The notes beneath the pieces are model-generated. The model was not told the DNA's origin. It saw only the letters and a list, made by a program, of their open reading frames with translations, and did not search any database. A program made the position numbers and the translations under genes. From Doryteuthis pealeii (Eukaryota; Mollusca; Cephalopoda; Myopsida; Loliginidae), in contig CM042147.1 of NCBI GenBank assembly GCA_023376005.1, positions 120,009,787 through 120,073,786 on the forward strand: a stretch of DNA of 64,000 nucleotides, written 5' to 3'. How positions within the stretch are numbered: the first letter of the stretch is position 1; every line of letters begins with the position of its first letter. Positions 1-10,365 of the stretch are shown piece by piece.

Positions 1-127
1 CCTTATACTGTCGAATTTGATTCCATTTTCCTATACTTTCATATATATATATGGGCGGTGATGCTAGCCAAAAGGTATGGGAATTTTATATTGAAAAATG
101 AAAAGTTATTACTTACTCTATTATTGA

Positions 128-360
128 AGTGCTTGTGTCAACGGTTATCATTGTAAAAAATGGAATCGGTGATGCGAGTTCAAATCATGAACGAGGACAT
201 TTGCATTTCACATGGAAAAATATATTAATCCAACTAGGTTCTTTAACCTTGTTTGGCAACCAGTATAGGAGAAAGAAATCTGAATTCAAACCAGTTGATA
301 CCCAGCTTAAAATTTGACCTTGTGTCGCATCCTGCATGTTGTGGAGAGTTTGGGTAAATG
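128..360 (+). mobile_element. SINE-B copy (tRNA-derived)
   Basis: The head is tRNA-like, with a box-B-like GAGTTCAAATC near 176-186. The body then runs through the family landmarks: TTGCATTTCACAT, TCTTTAACCTTG, GGCAACCAGT, AGGAGAAAG, AATTCAAACC and the 3' landmark CTTGTGTCGCATCCTGC. The part between the head and TTTAACCTTG is partly deleted compared with the fuller copy at 46749-47028. An opposite-strand copy follows within 30 bp. There is no coding capacity, so it depends on a LINE for mobility. Confidence 0.8.
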
Positions 361-387
361 CATATTTTCCACCGTATTCTTCGAAGT

Positions 388-675
388 GTATATTTACCAA
401 ACCTCTCCACCATAAGCAAGATGTGACACAAGGTCAAAGTAAATTTTAGGTTTGATTTCAGAGTTTTCTTTCTCCTGACCTGGTTGCCTAATCAAGGCTA
501 AATCCCGCAGTCTGCCCTACTATTTACCGATAGCTGGTGGGGGAGGGGTAGAACAGATGGTTTAATTCCTTTCCGAAAGACATTAGCCGAAATGAACAAC
601 AAACAGCCTCGTCCAAGATTTTAATTCGAATCGCCGATTCCATTTCATACGACGATAACCGTTGCACTAAGAGAA
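388..675 (-). mobile_element. SINE-B copy, reverse orientation
   Basis: Read on the minus strand, the tRNA-like head lies near 675-610 and the 3' landmark (TGTGACACAAGGTCA on the plus strand) near 424-438. With the copy at 128-360 it forms an inverted pair with a spacer of about 30 bp, so a transcript could fold into long double-stranded RNA. Divergence from the first copy is considerable, so these are two insertions rather than a recent foldback. Confidence 0.8.
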
Positions 676-687
676 CCTCTTCGAACT

Positions 688-833
688 ATGTATTTACCCA
701 ACCCCCTCCGTCACGGGCCGGATGCGACATGAGTTCAAATTTTACGCGGGATACAACCGGTTGTAACTTCAGAGTTTTCCTTCTCCTAGACTGGTTGCCT
801 TACCAGGGCTAAACAACCCAGTCTGCCCTACTT
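688..833 (-). mobile_element. SINE-B 3' fragment
   Basis: Only the 3' half of family B is present: the TTTACCCAAC...GGATGCGACA...TTCCTTCTCCTAGACTGGTTGCC landmarks up to CCCAGTCTGCCCTAC. It runs straight into the 218-bp tandem repeat at 817, whose first bases are the same SINE-B segment. Confidence 0.7.
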
Positions 834-1270
834 CGAAGTAGCCCACTCGCTAACTCTTGTACACGGGTTCACGGGGAGTGCTGATCGCCAAGAAATAGTT
901 TATTAAATTTTTTTTTTTTTAAAGAACACAGTGCGTTCAGTTCGCACGTGCTGTTTCAAATTCCGTGAACTTTTGAAGGTAGCACCTCGTATTTGTATAA
1001 ATAAATAAATTGAATTAAATAAATTCTAACCGTACCCAGTCTGCCCTACTTCAAAGTAGCCCACTCGCTTACTCTTGTACAAGGGTTTACGAAGAATGCT
1101 GTTCGCCAAGAAATAGTTTGTTTTTTTTGTTTTTTGGGGGTTTTTTTTTTCCAAAAAGACCACAGTGCGTTCGGTTCGCACGTGCTGTTTCAAATTCCTT
1201 GAACTTTTGAAGGTAGCGCCTCGTATTTGCTATACATAAATAAATTGAATTAAAGAAATTCTGACCGTAA
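817..1270. repeat. Tandem duplication, two units of ~218 bp
   Basis: CCCAGTCTGCCCTACTTC starts at 817 and again at 1035, and similarity continues through a T-rich tract, CAGTGCGTTC, TTCGCACGTGCTGTTTCAAA and AATAAATTGAATTAAA to about 1270. Each unit begins with a short piece of SINE-B. The units differ mostly in the poly-T tract and by point changes. Confidence 0.85.
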
Positions 1271-1685
1271 ATATTTCTCGGTTAGTTTTATTTGGAGATC
1301 TTCCAAAATCACCAAAAGTGACCTTCTTCTTCTGTTGCAGAAATGAAAACGAAGATAACAAACTCCGACATAAACAAGCACGAGCTTGGAAGTTTCCAGC
1401 ACATTAAGAAAACATAATTTAACACCTGACAAAAAAAAAATACATAAATAAAAGGGTAATCTGAACATTAGCTACATAAATGAGAGTAACCTCCCCTTGT
1501 TTCTTTCACTTTGAGGAAGCCGTCTTTTTTTTTTTTTTGGTCGGCCATTTTCATTTCACCGTAAATCTACACTGAAGATACGAATTTGTTCGAATTAATA
1601 TAACTGCATGTTTTAACACGAAAATATCATAAAATGTGTTCTTAATAACAATTAAGTTCATTTCAAATAATGCGCAAGCACAATT
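1271..1685. other. Unassigned AT-rich stretch
   Basis: No repeat shared with the rest of the window, no convincing ORF and no RNA motif was recognised. It holds short poly-A and poly-T tracts and one short minus-strand open frame (1250-1468) with no recognisable domain. Confidence 0.4.
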
Positions 1686-1922
1686 AAGTCGGTAGAGCGT
1701 CCGACTAGGAACCACAAGGTTCTGAGTTCGATACCGGCCCTCGCCAACTCAGCGTATGAGTAACACATGGATCTGTGTGGTAAAGTGAGGAGCTGATGGC
1801 AGGTGTGGTGTTCTGGCTCAGACGCCAAGACAATGTCCTTGATCTAGCGCTAGTGAAAAGGGGATAGACTGCCTCGTTTTTTGGCTTATACCGACTTAGG
1901 CCACCCCGACGACTTTACTATC
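1686..1922 (+). mobile_element. SINE-A copy (tRNA-Lys-like head)
   Basis: It starts inside the tRNA-like head (AAGTCGGTAGAGCG, then box-B-like GTTCGATACC). The constant body follows: CGCCAACTCAGCGTATGAG, TGGTAAAGTGAGGAGCTGAT, GTGAAAAGGGGATAGACT, and ends ACCCCGACGACTTTACT. The first bases of the head (GGTTAGCTC) are missing compared with the copy at 60658. tRNA-derived SINEs are well known from cephalopods; this assignment is by motif only. Confidence 0.85.
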
Positions 1923-1929
1923 TTTACTT

Positions 1930-2105
1930 AGACGGCTTCAAGGTTTGGTTTGTTTGGTTGGTTGATTAATTGTTTTGTTTTACGTCATATCAACTCTTTT
2001 CGGGCCATTTAATGCCGAATCAAGTCATTTTGATATTCGTAAATTGTATTTGTAAAACTCTGATCAAGGGTGGTAGTACCTGTTAGGGTTATTTATCGAA
2101 TATAG
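1930..2105. repeat. Family C end fragments
   Basis: A GGTT-rich end followed by ACGTCATATCAACTC and GGGCCATTTAATGCC matches the terminal module of family C (13160-13730, 56066-56370), here on the minus strand. From about 2062 a plus-strand piece (GGTAGTACCTGTTAGGGTT) of the same family follows. The two orientations indicate rearrangement. Confidence 0.55.
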
Positions 2106-2124
2106 CTTTTCGGCAATTGTCAGT

Positions 2125-2582
2125 ATTATATAGGATTCACTGGGAATTATGCGAAAAACTAAAATTTGACCCTACAGCAAAATGGTATATGCATTAACCA
2201 GAATCTGTTCTTGAGAATGAAACGCATAAAATTCTCTGGGACTTTAAGATAAAGATGGATCACCTTATCCAAGCCAGAAGATCAGGCCTGGTATTGATTA
2301 ACAAGAAAAAGAGAACTGCCAGATTTTTCAGTCCCAGCAGATCACAGAGTGAAGATGAAAGAAAACGAAAAGATAGAAAAATACCTGGACCTTGCCAGAG
2401 AATTGAAAAAGCTGTGGAATATGAAGGTGTTCGAGGAGACTTGTTTTCACTCAGACTCAAGTGAAAGACGGTCAGCTCACGCAGGTGTGAAAACCTCGAA
2501 CAACAACAACAATAATAATGATAATAATAATAATAATGATAATAATAATAATAATGATAATAATAATAATAATAATAATGGA
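2125..2582 (+). pseudogene. 5'-truncated LINE 3' end (R2/NeSL-like)
   Basis: Translated pieces read WELCEKLKFDPTAKWYMH, VLENETHKI, DHLIQARRSGLVLINKKKRT and EKIEKYLDLARELKKLWNMKV, with stops and frame changes between them. The same peptides occur at 52089-52900. The RPDLVLINKKK-type block resembles the restriction-like endonuclease C-terminus of R2/NeSL-type LINEs (family recognition from memory, not a search). A (AAC/AAT/GAT)n tail at 2500-2582 fits a LINE 3' end. It is broken and non-functional. Confidence 0.7.
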
Positions 2583-2676
2583 CTAAATTTTCTGTTCAGT
2601 AATTCTCTTACCTGTTTTTCTAACTGTTTCAATGTCTCCATCTGTTTCCAAGTCATCCTTTCATTATTTATATCCC

Positions 2677-2804
<128 letters not shown>

Positions 2805-2814
2805 GAAAAACAGT

Positions 2815-2948
2815 AGTGGTAACCCATAATTGGAGGGACGAGGTGTTCCCAAGGGCATAAGTCCGAAAGTGAAAGTAATAGCACAACTGGAGTTCGAACT
2901 CGCTTATTACGACGTCGTAATCCAGCTCTTTGCACTACGCCATGGAGC

Positions 2949-2952
<4 letters not shown>
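2815..2952 (-). mobile_element. tRNA-like SINE head (third tRNA type)
   Basis: The minus strand from 2952 reads GGGGCTCCATGGCGTAGTGC..., then GAGCTGGATTACGACG and box-B-like GCGAGTTCGAACTCC. This is a tRNA-like A-box/B-box arrangement distinct from SINE-A, SINE-B and SINE-F. The body ends near the (CT)n tract at 2803. Only one copy was noticed. Confidence 0.6.
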
Positions 2953-3760
<808 letters not shown>

Positions 3761-3999
3761 ACACATACACACAGATACATTCTAGAAACCTAAAAAGTAT
3801 AATTCTATCCGTTCCCAAATTATCCGATGGCCTGATTTTTTTTCTCTCTCCTCTTCCCCTGGATCGTATCCGAATCAACGGGGACTGCCGACTTTTGACT
3901 CGGAGTCAAAACATGATGTTTCATTTCTCCTCCTCTTCCTCCTACGAAACTAATTCCACCCACTTCTCAAGTGCTATCTTTCACCGCTTTTTCCTTATC

Positions 4000-4060
4000 T
4001 TCCCGCCATTTCCACTTTCCCGCCATTTCCACTTTCCCGCCTTTTCCACTTTCCCGCCTT
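4000..4060. repeat. 17-bp minisatellite
   Basis: About 3.5 units of CCCGCCATTTCCACTTT. Confidence 0.85.
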
Positions 4061-4118
4061 ATCATATCGCCTCTTCAAATATTTACACTTTCTTCGTTTC
4101 TTTTTTTTTTCTTCCTCA

Positions 4119-4164
<46 letters not shown>

Positions 4165-4520
4165 TTATTTCTCTTGACATCTTATATTTCGTTTCGCTTT
4201 GTTTTTTTTGTTGTTTTTTTTTTGTTTACTTCCTTATTTTCAGGTGTTCCACCGGTTATGGTGCTGTAAAGTGTTCCAAGCACAGAGCAGACACGTTAAG
4301 TCTTGAGTTTTACTCGTCTGTAGTCGTACGCCTGTATATGTATAGCTATTCATTATGCGAACCGATCAGTGCACGTGTGTGTATATATGTCATAGTGTGC
4401 GCGCGAAAGAGCATGGAAATGCGTGGGCAACTCTATACATATATGTTTAAGTGTATGTAAAGTCATGTGCATACATTGTTTATATACACAGTATACCTAT
4501 AACCACTTATATATATATAT
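4061..4520. other. Unassigned, with (TA)n
   Basis: Contains a (TA)n tract at about 4123-4162, a poly-T region and 4260-4500 with no recognised repeat or motif. Confidence 0.4.
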
Positions 4521-4781
4521 CAGAGATTGATTTTTCTCGATTTGTTTAGCCTTACATTTAAATAGGTAAATCCCGCCTAATTAATTATTAATGAATCAAC
4601 TTTCAAAAATTAGGTTCGACTTCAATTAAGCACATATTCTCCCAAATATTGTCGGCTGAAAATAGCCATATCACAAACATCGTCTGTTTGTTTACTTCTC
4701 GTAAGTTCGTGTAGAGGTCACTTAAGAGGAATATAAACACCTACTACTTAACAAAACGAAGAAATCATGCTAAGTCCGTTT

Positions 4782-4852
4782 AGTGTGGAAGTAAGACGCT
4801 TGCCTGACAATTTGACAGACAGGTTTCGAATCACACACGGGGCGGTCTTCGT
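4782..4852 (+). other. tRNA-like segment within the 377-bp unit
   Basis: TCCGTTTAGTGTGGAAGTA resembles a box-A region and ACAGGTTTCGAATCACAC is box-B-like, with an anticodon-arm-like inverted repeat CTGACAATTTGACAG between them. It lies just upstream of the hammerhead-like motif, the same order as in the 59.9-60.3 kb unit. Confidence 0.45.
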
Positions 4853-4860
4853 ATCTATAG

Positions 4861-4902
4861 CTCTGCCGATGAGGCCTAATAGGCCGAAATGTACACACAG
4901 AG
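4861..4902 (+). ncRNA. Hammerhead-ribozyme-like motif
   Basis: CTCTG (stem I), CCGATGA (core; canonical CUGANGA with U4 changed to C), GGCCT-AAT-AGGCC (perfect 5-bp stem II), GAAA, short UGUACA stem III region, then CAGAG closing stem I with five pairs. The base at 16.1 is C instead of U. Two departures from the catalytic consensus suggest a weakened or inactive ribozyme. Confidence 0.55.
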
Positions 4903-5096
4903 ATTGATTTTTCTCGATTTGTTAGCCTTACATTTAAATAGGTAAATCCCGCCTAATTAATTGTTAATGAATTAACTTTCAAAAATTAGGTTCGACTTCA
5001 ATTAAGCACATATTCTCCCATATATAATATATATATATATATATATAATTAAGAAATTTGAAAAAACAAGTGTTCCGAAAATAGGATGAATTTATT

Positions 5097-5146
5097 TATC
5101 GATGTTTAAACATTTCGGTTTCTTTAAACCTTCATCAGGATGTATC
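5097..5146 (-). ncRNA. Hammerhead-ribozyme-like motif
   Basis: The minus strand reads GATACATC, CTGATGA, an extra A, stem II GGTTT-AAAG-AAACC, GAAA, palindromic stem III (ATGTTTAAACAT), C (cleavage triplet AUC), GATA. Stem I has three strong pairs next to the core. The unpaired A after CUGAUGA recurs in several motifs here and departs from the canonical fold. It lies beside a foldback carrying AAAAAACAAGTGTTC. Confidence 0.5.
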
Positions 5147-5617
5147 TTGGGGTGAAGAAATTGACGGATGTTTTATAGATGACAGGAGATGAAAATCTTT
5201 ATAAAATTTTTTTTATTGTGTAACTGTATTTGTTCAGTGTTATATTTTTGAAAGACAAGTCGCGATCCACGCACGCGAAGATGTCATGACGCGTGATGCA
5301 ACTCAATGCATTCAACAAAAGACAAGAAAAAGTATTAATGGACTGATTTTATGAGAACAAAGGGAGCAAAGTGGGAATGATAACTAAATAATTAAATGAA
5401 GCCTGGTATTTTGTAGTTATTTAAAACTATTTTAGCTAGAAACGGTGATATATTAAAAAAATCCGTGTCGATTATTAAGGGAGGGCAAAAGCGAAATTGC
5501 ACAGGCTTCAAAAATCTGTCGTAGTCTTTTGTTGTGAATATGAGCTAATATTGTGGCATCATTGAAACTAAAGTTATGATCAGTTTCAGACATATATATA
5601 TATATATAAAGTATATG

Positions 5618-5665
<48 letters not shown>

Positions 5666-5690
5666 GAAACTGGAAGTGAATCCGACGGTA
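5147..5690. other. Unassigned
   Basis: No gene recognised. It holds a short run of (TA)n/(TG)n near 5592-5660 and CCGACGGTAT at about 5682, a short motif seen beside other foldback elements. Confidence 0.4.
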
Positions 5691-5917
5691 TGTTGAAAAA
5701 ATAAATAAAGGAATGAAAGTAAGGAATGGATAAAATAGGATATTTTAATCAATTTTTACTTATACGTGTTTCGATCAGGAGTTTATCCATGTGTACAAGT
5801 TTGAATAATGTACACATGGATAAACTCCTGACCGAAACACGTGTAAGTAAAAATTGATTAAAATATCCTATTTTATCCATTCCTTACTTTCTTTCCTTAA
5901 TTTATTTTTTCAACATT

Positions 5918-5920
<3 letters not shown>
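5686..5920. repeat. Foldback element (family J), ~110-bp arms
   Basis: The left arm from TGTTGAAAAAATAAATAAAGG and the right arm ending TTTATTTTTTCAACA are reverse complements, including GGATAAAATAGGATATTTTAATC and CACATGGATAAACTCCTGA. The loop is short, centred near 5803. Both outer flanks are (TA)n or (TG)n. Family J shows CTGACCGAAACACGTGTAAG, which looks like a hammerhead core that has lost stem II. Confidence 0.85.
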
Positions 5921-5953
<33 letters not shown>

Positions 5954-5954
5954 A

Positions 5955-6202
5955 AGTAAAAGTAAAGTCGTCGATGCGGTCTAATGTTAGTATCAGCCAG
6001 ATAGCGAGGAGTCTATCCCCTTTTCACAAGCGCTATACCAAGGAGATCATTTTAGCGCCTGATGTGGAGCGCCTACACCTACCACTTTACCGCACAGTTC
6101 CCTGTGCTACTCATACGCTGAGTTGGCGATGGCCGGTATCAAACCAGGAACCTTGTGATTCCTAGCCGAACGCTATACCGACTGAGCTAAACCAGCCCTT
6201 TT
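5955..6202 (-). mobile_element. SINE-A copy, near full length
   Basis: The plus strand starts AAAGTAAAGTCGTCGATGCGG and ends GACTGAGCTAAACCAGCCC, the reverse complement of the tRNA-Lys-like head with box A (TAGCTCAGTCGG type). All body landmarks are present with point changes. Its 3' end abuts (TA)n. Confidence 0.9.
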
Positions 6203-6296
6203 ATATGTAATCTACAAAAGAAATAGACGTTTTCAAAAATGCGTTAACTAATCTCTTATGTACCTTATTGATTTTTTTATATATATAAAGTAGAGA

Positions 6297-6415
6297 GCTG
6301 GCGTTAGGTGTGGCTCTCCACCTCAGATACAAAAACAATCTCTCTAGCTAGCAAAAAAAAAAGAGATCCTTACTGTCTGGCTGATAACGACGATAGGCCA
6401 CTCCGCCGAGTTTAT
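6297..6415 (+). mobile_element. SINE-A 3' fragment
   Basis: Body landmarks GTTAGGTGTGGCTCTCCACC, CTGTCTGGCTGATAACGAC and GGCCACTCCGCCGA are present; head and 5' body are missing. A poly-A run replaces part of the body. Confidence 0.75.
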
Positions 6416-7375
6416 TTTGTTTTACTATACCTAATCAAGGTTCCTTGCCGTGAAGCAATGTTATTTCGCCCCCTTAACCGACAGTTTCACCATATGGAAT
6501 ATGGACGTATATTTAGATAACAGAGAAATTGTTGTATACCTCTTTCTTTACTTTCTTACTTCTATTCTTCTAGCGTCTCTTCTAGCGTCTGGACTTTTCT
6601 TGGGGACTTCGTGTCTGGTCTTCCATTGGGGATTTCTCTTTATCAGAAGCCTTGTCATTGGTAGTTTTTAGATAATAACACAAAACTTCGATTTACTTAG
6701 ATCATATTTTATTTCAAAATCCCCACCAGACTACCTGCGCAGATTGAGCCGGCCGCGTGCATAACACGACATACCACCGTGGTGGATTTGGCCGATCTAA
6801 CTAAAAATCTATTTCTAATCTAAACCGAAGAGAGTCTTCTCCACCGATTCTCACGGTATCCACCGGAAGGTTCAGGACAGGTCAAGCCCTGTCACTCATC
6901 CTTCAAGGCCACCGGCTGCAACTTATAACAGCCATTTTGATTTCTACATTACTGTACATAAATATTAGGAATCTAATAATTATGTAACAAAATGACTATA
7001 TTTAAATATTGCCTCTTCTCGTTTTTCTTCCCTTTAATGATTTCTTTTCAAAAAATATGAAATGATTAAGAGTCGATCATTAAAATCTGAAATGTTTACG
7101 TTCTTCTAATTATTTTTCATGTCAGATTCGACGACGTCTCTGATTTGATCCGATTCAGATTTCAATTTTTATGGTTCTAATTACTTCGTTTATAACTTCT
7201 TGTTGTTTTTATGACTTTACTCTTCTTTTTTTACTTTTTTATTTTTATTTTTAATTGTGAAAATCTTCCTTATTTTCTTTTCTCTTTCCAGTCATGTTCG
7301 GTTTTTAGATGAGCAGAGACTCTGACTTTCGAAGCATTTTCGCACTTTTAAATGAAGCAATAAAAATCGACATTT
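6416..7375. other. Unassigned
   Basis: No shared repeat and no convincing coding sequence. The open frame at 6450-6671 is hydrophobic and featureless. 6730-6900 is unusually GC-balanced but nothing was recognised in it. Confidence 0.4.
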
Positions 7376-7433
7376 TCTTCTTCTTCTTCTTCTTCTTCTT
7401 CTTCTTCTTCTTCTTCTTCTTCTTCTTCTTCAC
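7376..7433. repeat. (TTC)n microsatellite
   Basis: About 19 uninterrupted TTC units. Confidence 0.98.
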
Positions 7434-7529
7434 TTGGTCTCAGATTTCTATATATTTACACATGCATGTCTGCAGTTTTGTGACAATATCTTTATAAATT
7501 TTATCTGAATCTGATATCCACAAATCCCC

Positions 7530-7604
<75 letters not shown>

Positions 7605-7637
7605 ATAAAAGGATATGAAAACAACACTATTCTATCT

Positions 7638-7701
<64 letters not shown>

Positions 7702-7702
7702 G
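7530..7702. repeat. (CT)n, (CTAT)n and (TA)n tracts
   Basis: Two long CT runs, a short CTAT run and a (TA)n tract that directly borders the foldback at 7740. Confidence 0.95.
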
Positions 7703-7739
7703 AGGTTAAGTAAACAAACAAATGTGTTTATTTTTATAT

Positions 7740-8027
7740 GGCTTTAAGCCGACAATTTTTGAGGATATATGCTTAATTGAAGTCGTACCTAATTTTGAAA
7801 ATTAACTGGTTAATAATTAATGAATTTAGGCGGGCATATATGTTCAAATGTAAGCTAAACGAATCGAGAAATGTCACATTCAGGGATTGACATTTTACAT
7901 TCAGGTATTGACATCTTCTCGATTCGTTTAGCCTTACATTGAACATATATTGCCCGCCTAAAATTCATTAATTATTAACTAATTAATTTTCAAATTAGGT
8001 ACGACTTCATTAAGCGCACATATCTAA

Positions 8028-8030
<3 letters not shown>
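7740..8030. repeat. Foldback element built from the 377-unit body
   Basis: The left arm (GCTTAATTGAAGTCG..., AATTAATGAATTTAGGCGGGC) mirrors the right arm (GCCCGCCTAAAATTCATTAATT..., CGACTTCATTAAGC), with TCTCGATTCGTTTAGCC near the axis. The sequence matches the 4521-4700 body. It is bounded by (TA)n on both sides. Confidence 0.85.
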
Positions 8031-8058
<28 letters not shown>

Positions 8059-8087
8059 AGGAGAGAGAGAGAGAGAGAGAATAGATT

Positions 8088-8088
8088 N
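8088..8088. other. Ambiguous base (N)
   Basis: A single N inside AGATTNTCACG, beside a (TA)n(GA)n tract and about 60 bp outside the left edge of the large palindrome. A second N is at 39826. Confidence 0.95.
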
Positions 8089-9077
8089 TCACGTCTCTCA
8101 ATTTTCCTTTTTCTCTCTATTATGACTTCTTCATCTCACATACGAGCTTTTTTAATATATTAAAAGAAAGGCCGCGCAAAATGTTTATGTCTCAAAAAGA
8201 TTTTTTTATTATTCTATTTATCTTATATTTGGTAAGATAAATGATAAAAAAAAATAAAAAAAAAATTTTCTGAGAACATAAATACAATTTTGAGGCGGAC
8301 CTATTTTTTTTTATATAAAAAATATGCAAATTTTACTCACCGTTGTGAGAAACCAGAAACAACATTATATATATATAATATATAATATTAAATATAACAA
8401 ATCCATTATCGGTAAAAATCCCTTAGCATAAAAAAAACTCCCAGGCCACCAACCACTCCTATCCACTCACTATATATATATATATAATATTATAATACTA
8501 TTATTAATAAAGTTAAACCCATGAAAAACAAAATTTCTCACCAATGTCTACTGTCTTTCTACTCTCTCCAAGAGAACTAACATATATAACGAGGAGGTAA
8601 TCAAGAATATACACAAGGGGAAGAATTGATAGGCAAGTATACATTCAAACAATGATTTCTAATGATTTTTCTTATGATAATCGAGTAATAAAGTTATAAG
8701 AAATCCGAAAGATTTGCTTCCAAGTACTATTTCGGTTCTACTTTTGAATCATTATCAAGGATATTTTAAAGAGGTTATCATTGTTTGTAGCAAGTGCCGA
8801 CTACACATTGACGCTAAATAACGCTACGCATCCTTTGTTTTGTTGGAGGGGGGGTTATAATTCATGCTCGCAAATCAGAAAAAATCCATTAGAAGATTGA
8901 AAGAAAAAAAAAATAACAAAATGATATATGCACAGACTTTGACATTCAATATTTGTGAGGAGACTGGCACTGTCATACCTGCGTTACTACATATTTTGGC
9001 GCCTTTTTCTTGAATACATTTCTCTCTAAACAATCCGAAACATAGATCAGTAGATATAAAATCTATAATATATATTA

Positions 9078-9195
9078 AGGACAAGCCGAAGACAAAGTCA
9101 ACGGCGCACTTGGTAACTGATAGTTTTTTCTGCCTATGATATTTGATTTGAAAATTGCAATCGGCGAGAAACTGACAGTATCACTCGGCTAGTAG
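9078..9195. repeat. Family E foldback (cGTTGACTT ends)
   Basis: Inverted halves with CAACGGCGCACTTGGTAACTG and CGGCGAGAAACTGACAGT. Related copies are at 18690-18795, 21766-21840, 25826-25885, 29396-29465 and 60343-60502. Confidence 0.6.
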
Positions 9196-9545
9196 ATAAA
9201 GGAGTTAGGTTAAAACAGTTCTAAGTGACAAGTTATCTCTAGTGCAAGGTTCAATCCCGTCAGGGGCAACAGTAACATAAGAATAATATTAACACCTATA
9301 CCCAGCTATGGTTAGGCGGAATGAGACAGGATACCCCCGTGACTGAATAAAGGTTAGGTTAAAATTTCTGTGATGGCTCCGATTACGACAAGAAAGGTTC
9401 CCGAGTTCGAAATTAAAGGTCCCAGATCTGAGAAAGTTCCCGGAGTCCGTCAAGAAATAGCTAAGAAGAACCAGAGGGCACATTCGGCGAACGTTGTACA
9501 GATTAACATGAAAGATAATCCAAATAATACTAATCTCGTCCAGGA
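9196..9545 (+). mobile_element. SINE-F copy
   Basis: The tRNA-like head (GTAGATAAAGGAGTTAGG, box-B-like GGTTCAATCC) is followed by CAGCTATGGTTAGGCGGAAT, repeated GGTTCCCGAGTTCG-type modules, then AAGAAATAGCTAAGAAGAACC and CGTTGTACAG. The 3' end joins a reversed SINE-B head at 9545-9615. The mirror copy is at 18338-18685. Confidence 0.8.
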
Positions 9546-9745
9546 TTTGAACTCGATCGACGAAATACATTTCCTACGAAACTCTTAACCATTATACAAC
9601 GACACTTCCAAAATAGGATGGAAACAATCATGATAGGCTTCTAAGGGCTTTGGACGGTGACGCAAGCCCATTGAATCGGAAGGGACCTTTTCCGACTGCT
9701 TTGTCTAGCCCAATTAGGGGCCAAAGTAGAGTTGCATGTCCACTT
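9545..9745 (-). mobile_element. SINE-B head plus family C fragment
   Basis: The minus strand from 9745 reads a family C segment (GGGCTAGAC..., AAGCCC), then the SINE-B head (TATAATGGTTAAGAG, GAGTTCAAATCC) that runs directly into SINE-F. The right-arm equivalent is 18165-18337. Confidence 0.65.
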
Positions 9746-9999
9746 TCTCTTAAAAAAATAATGCTTTTTATAATAGTTACGAAAATGTCATTAGTAAGAA
9801 AAAAAAGATTATTCAATAAGAATAAAAATATTAAAAAAAAGAAAGAAAAATACATGATATACCCGGGTTAAGGGATATCTGAAGTGTATTGGGTATATTT
9901 CGCAGTAGTAATTGGTACACATAAAACATTCGAATAGCATCCGTCCTCCGAGCAGTCGGGGTGTCGTCTAGGGAGTAAGTTTAGCTTGTAGGCCATTAG

Positions 10000-10365
10000 G
10001 TTTATTTTACCAGTACGCCAACGCATAATCCTGAGTCAAGGTACCGAGAGGCCCTATTATATGTGGGACAATACCCAAGCCGAGACTCATGGGTGGTGGG
10101 TAGAGAGAAATTGCGATCGATCCTCAGTCGCATTCCCCCCTCAGGGGGGGGGGCACAGGCCGCTGGGCAATAAACCCAGCCCTGTTCCCTTAAACAACGG
10201 GAGGGCATGGTATTGCCCTGGAGGGATGGCCCTCTGGGATCGACGCTAATATTTACACCATCTCACCGGTATATCCAGTGGCCGAAGCGCACTGGACCCC
10301 GCTCTCGACCAGGACGCGTTTTACGAGGCAATAAGTAGAGGAGACCAACACAGTGTCGAGATCAT
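10000..10365 (-). repeat. Family G element (left arm)
   Basis: Reverse-strand copy of the structured GC-rich element: AAGCCGAGACTCATGGGTGG, the GGGCAATAAACCCAGCCC hairpin, GGGATCGACGC and GTGGCCGAAGCGCACTGGAC are all visible. Mirror copy at 17575-17900. Confidence 0.8.

Larger units (their letters stand above)
4521..5035 (+). mobile_element. Retrozyme-like partial tandem, 377-bp period
   Basis: CAGAGATTGATTTTTCTCG occurs at 4521 and again at 4898, giving a period of 377 bp. Unit 1 (4521-4897) is complete: body, tRNA-like segment (4782-4852) and hammerhead-like motif (4861-4902). Unit 2 is cut off at (TA)n near 5035. The repeat junction lies at the predicted stem I of the ribozyme motif, as expected if tandem copies arise from circular or multimeric RNA. 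Body sequences also occur as foldbacks at 7740-8030 and 55685-55930. There is no coding capacity. Confidence 0.6.

Noticed and set aside
1686..1760. Functional tRNA-Lys gene
   Set aside because: Head truncated and followed by the constant SINE-A body; part of a repeated family.
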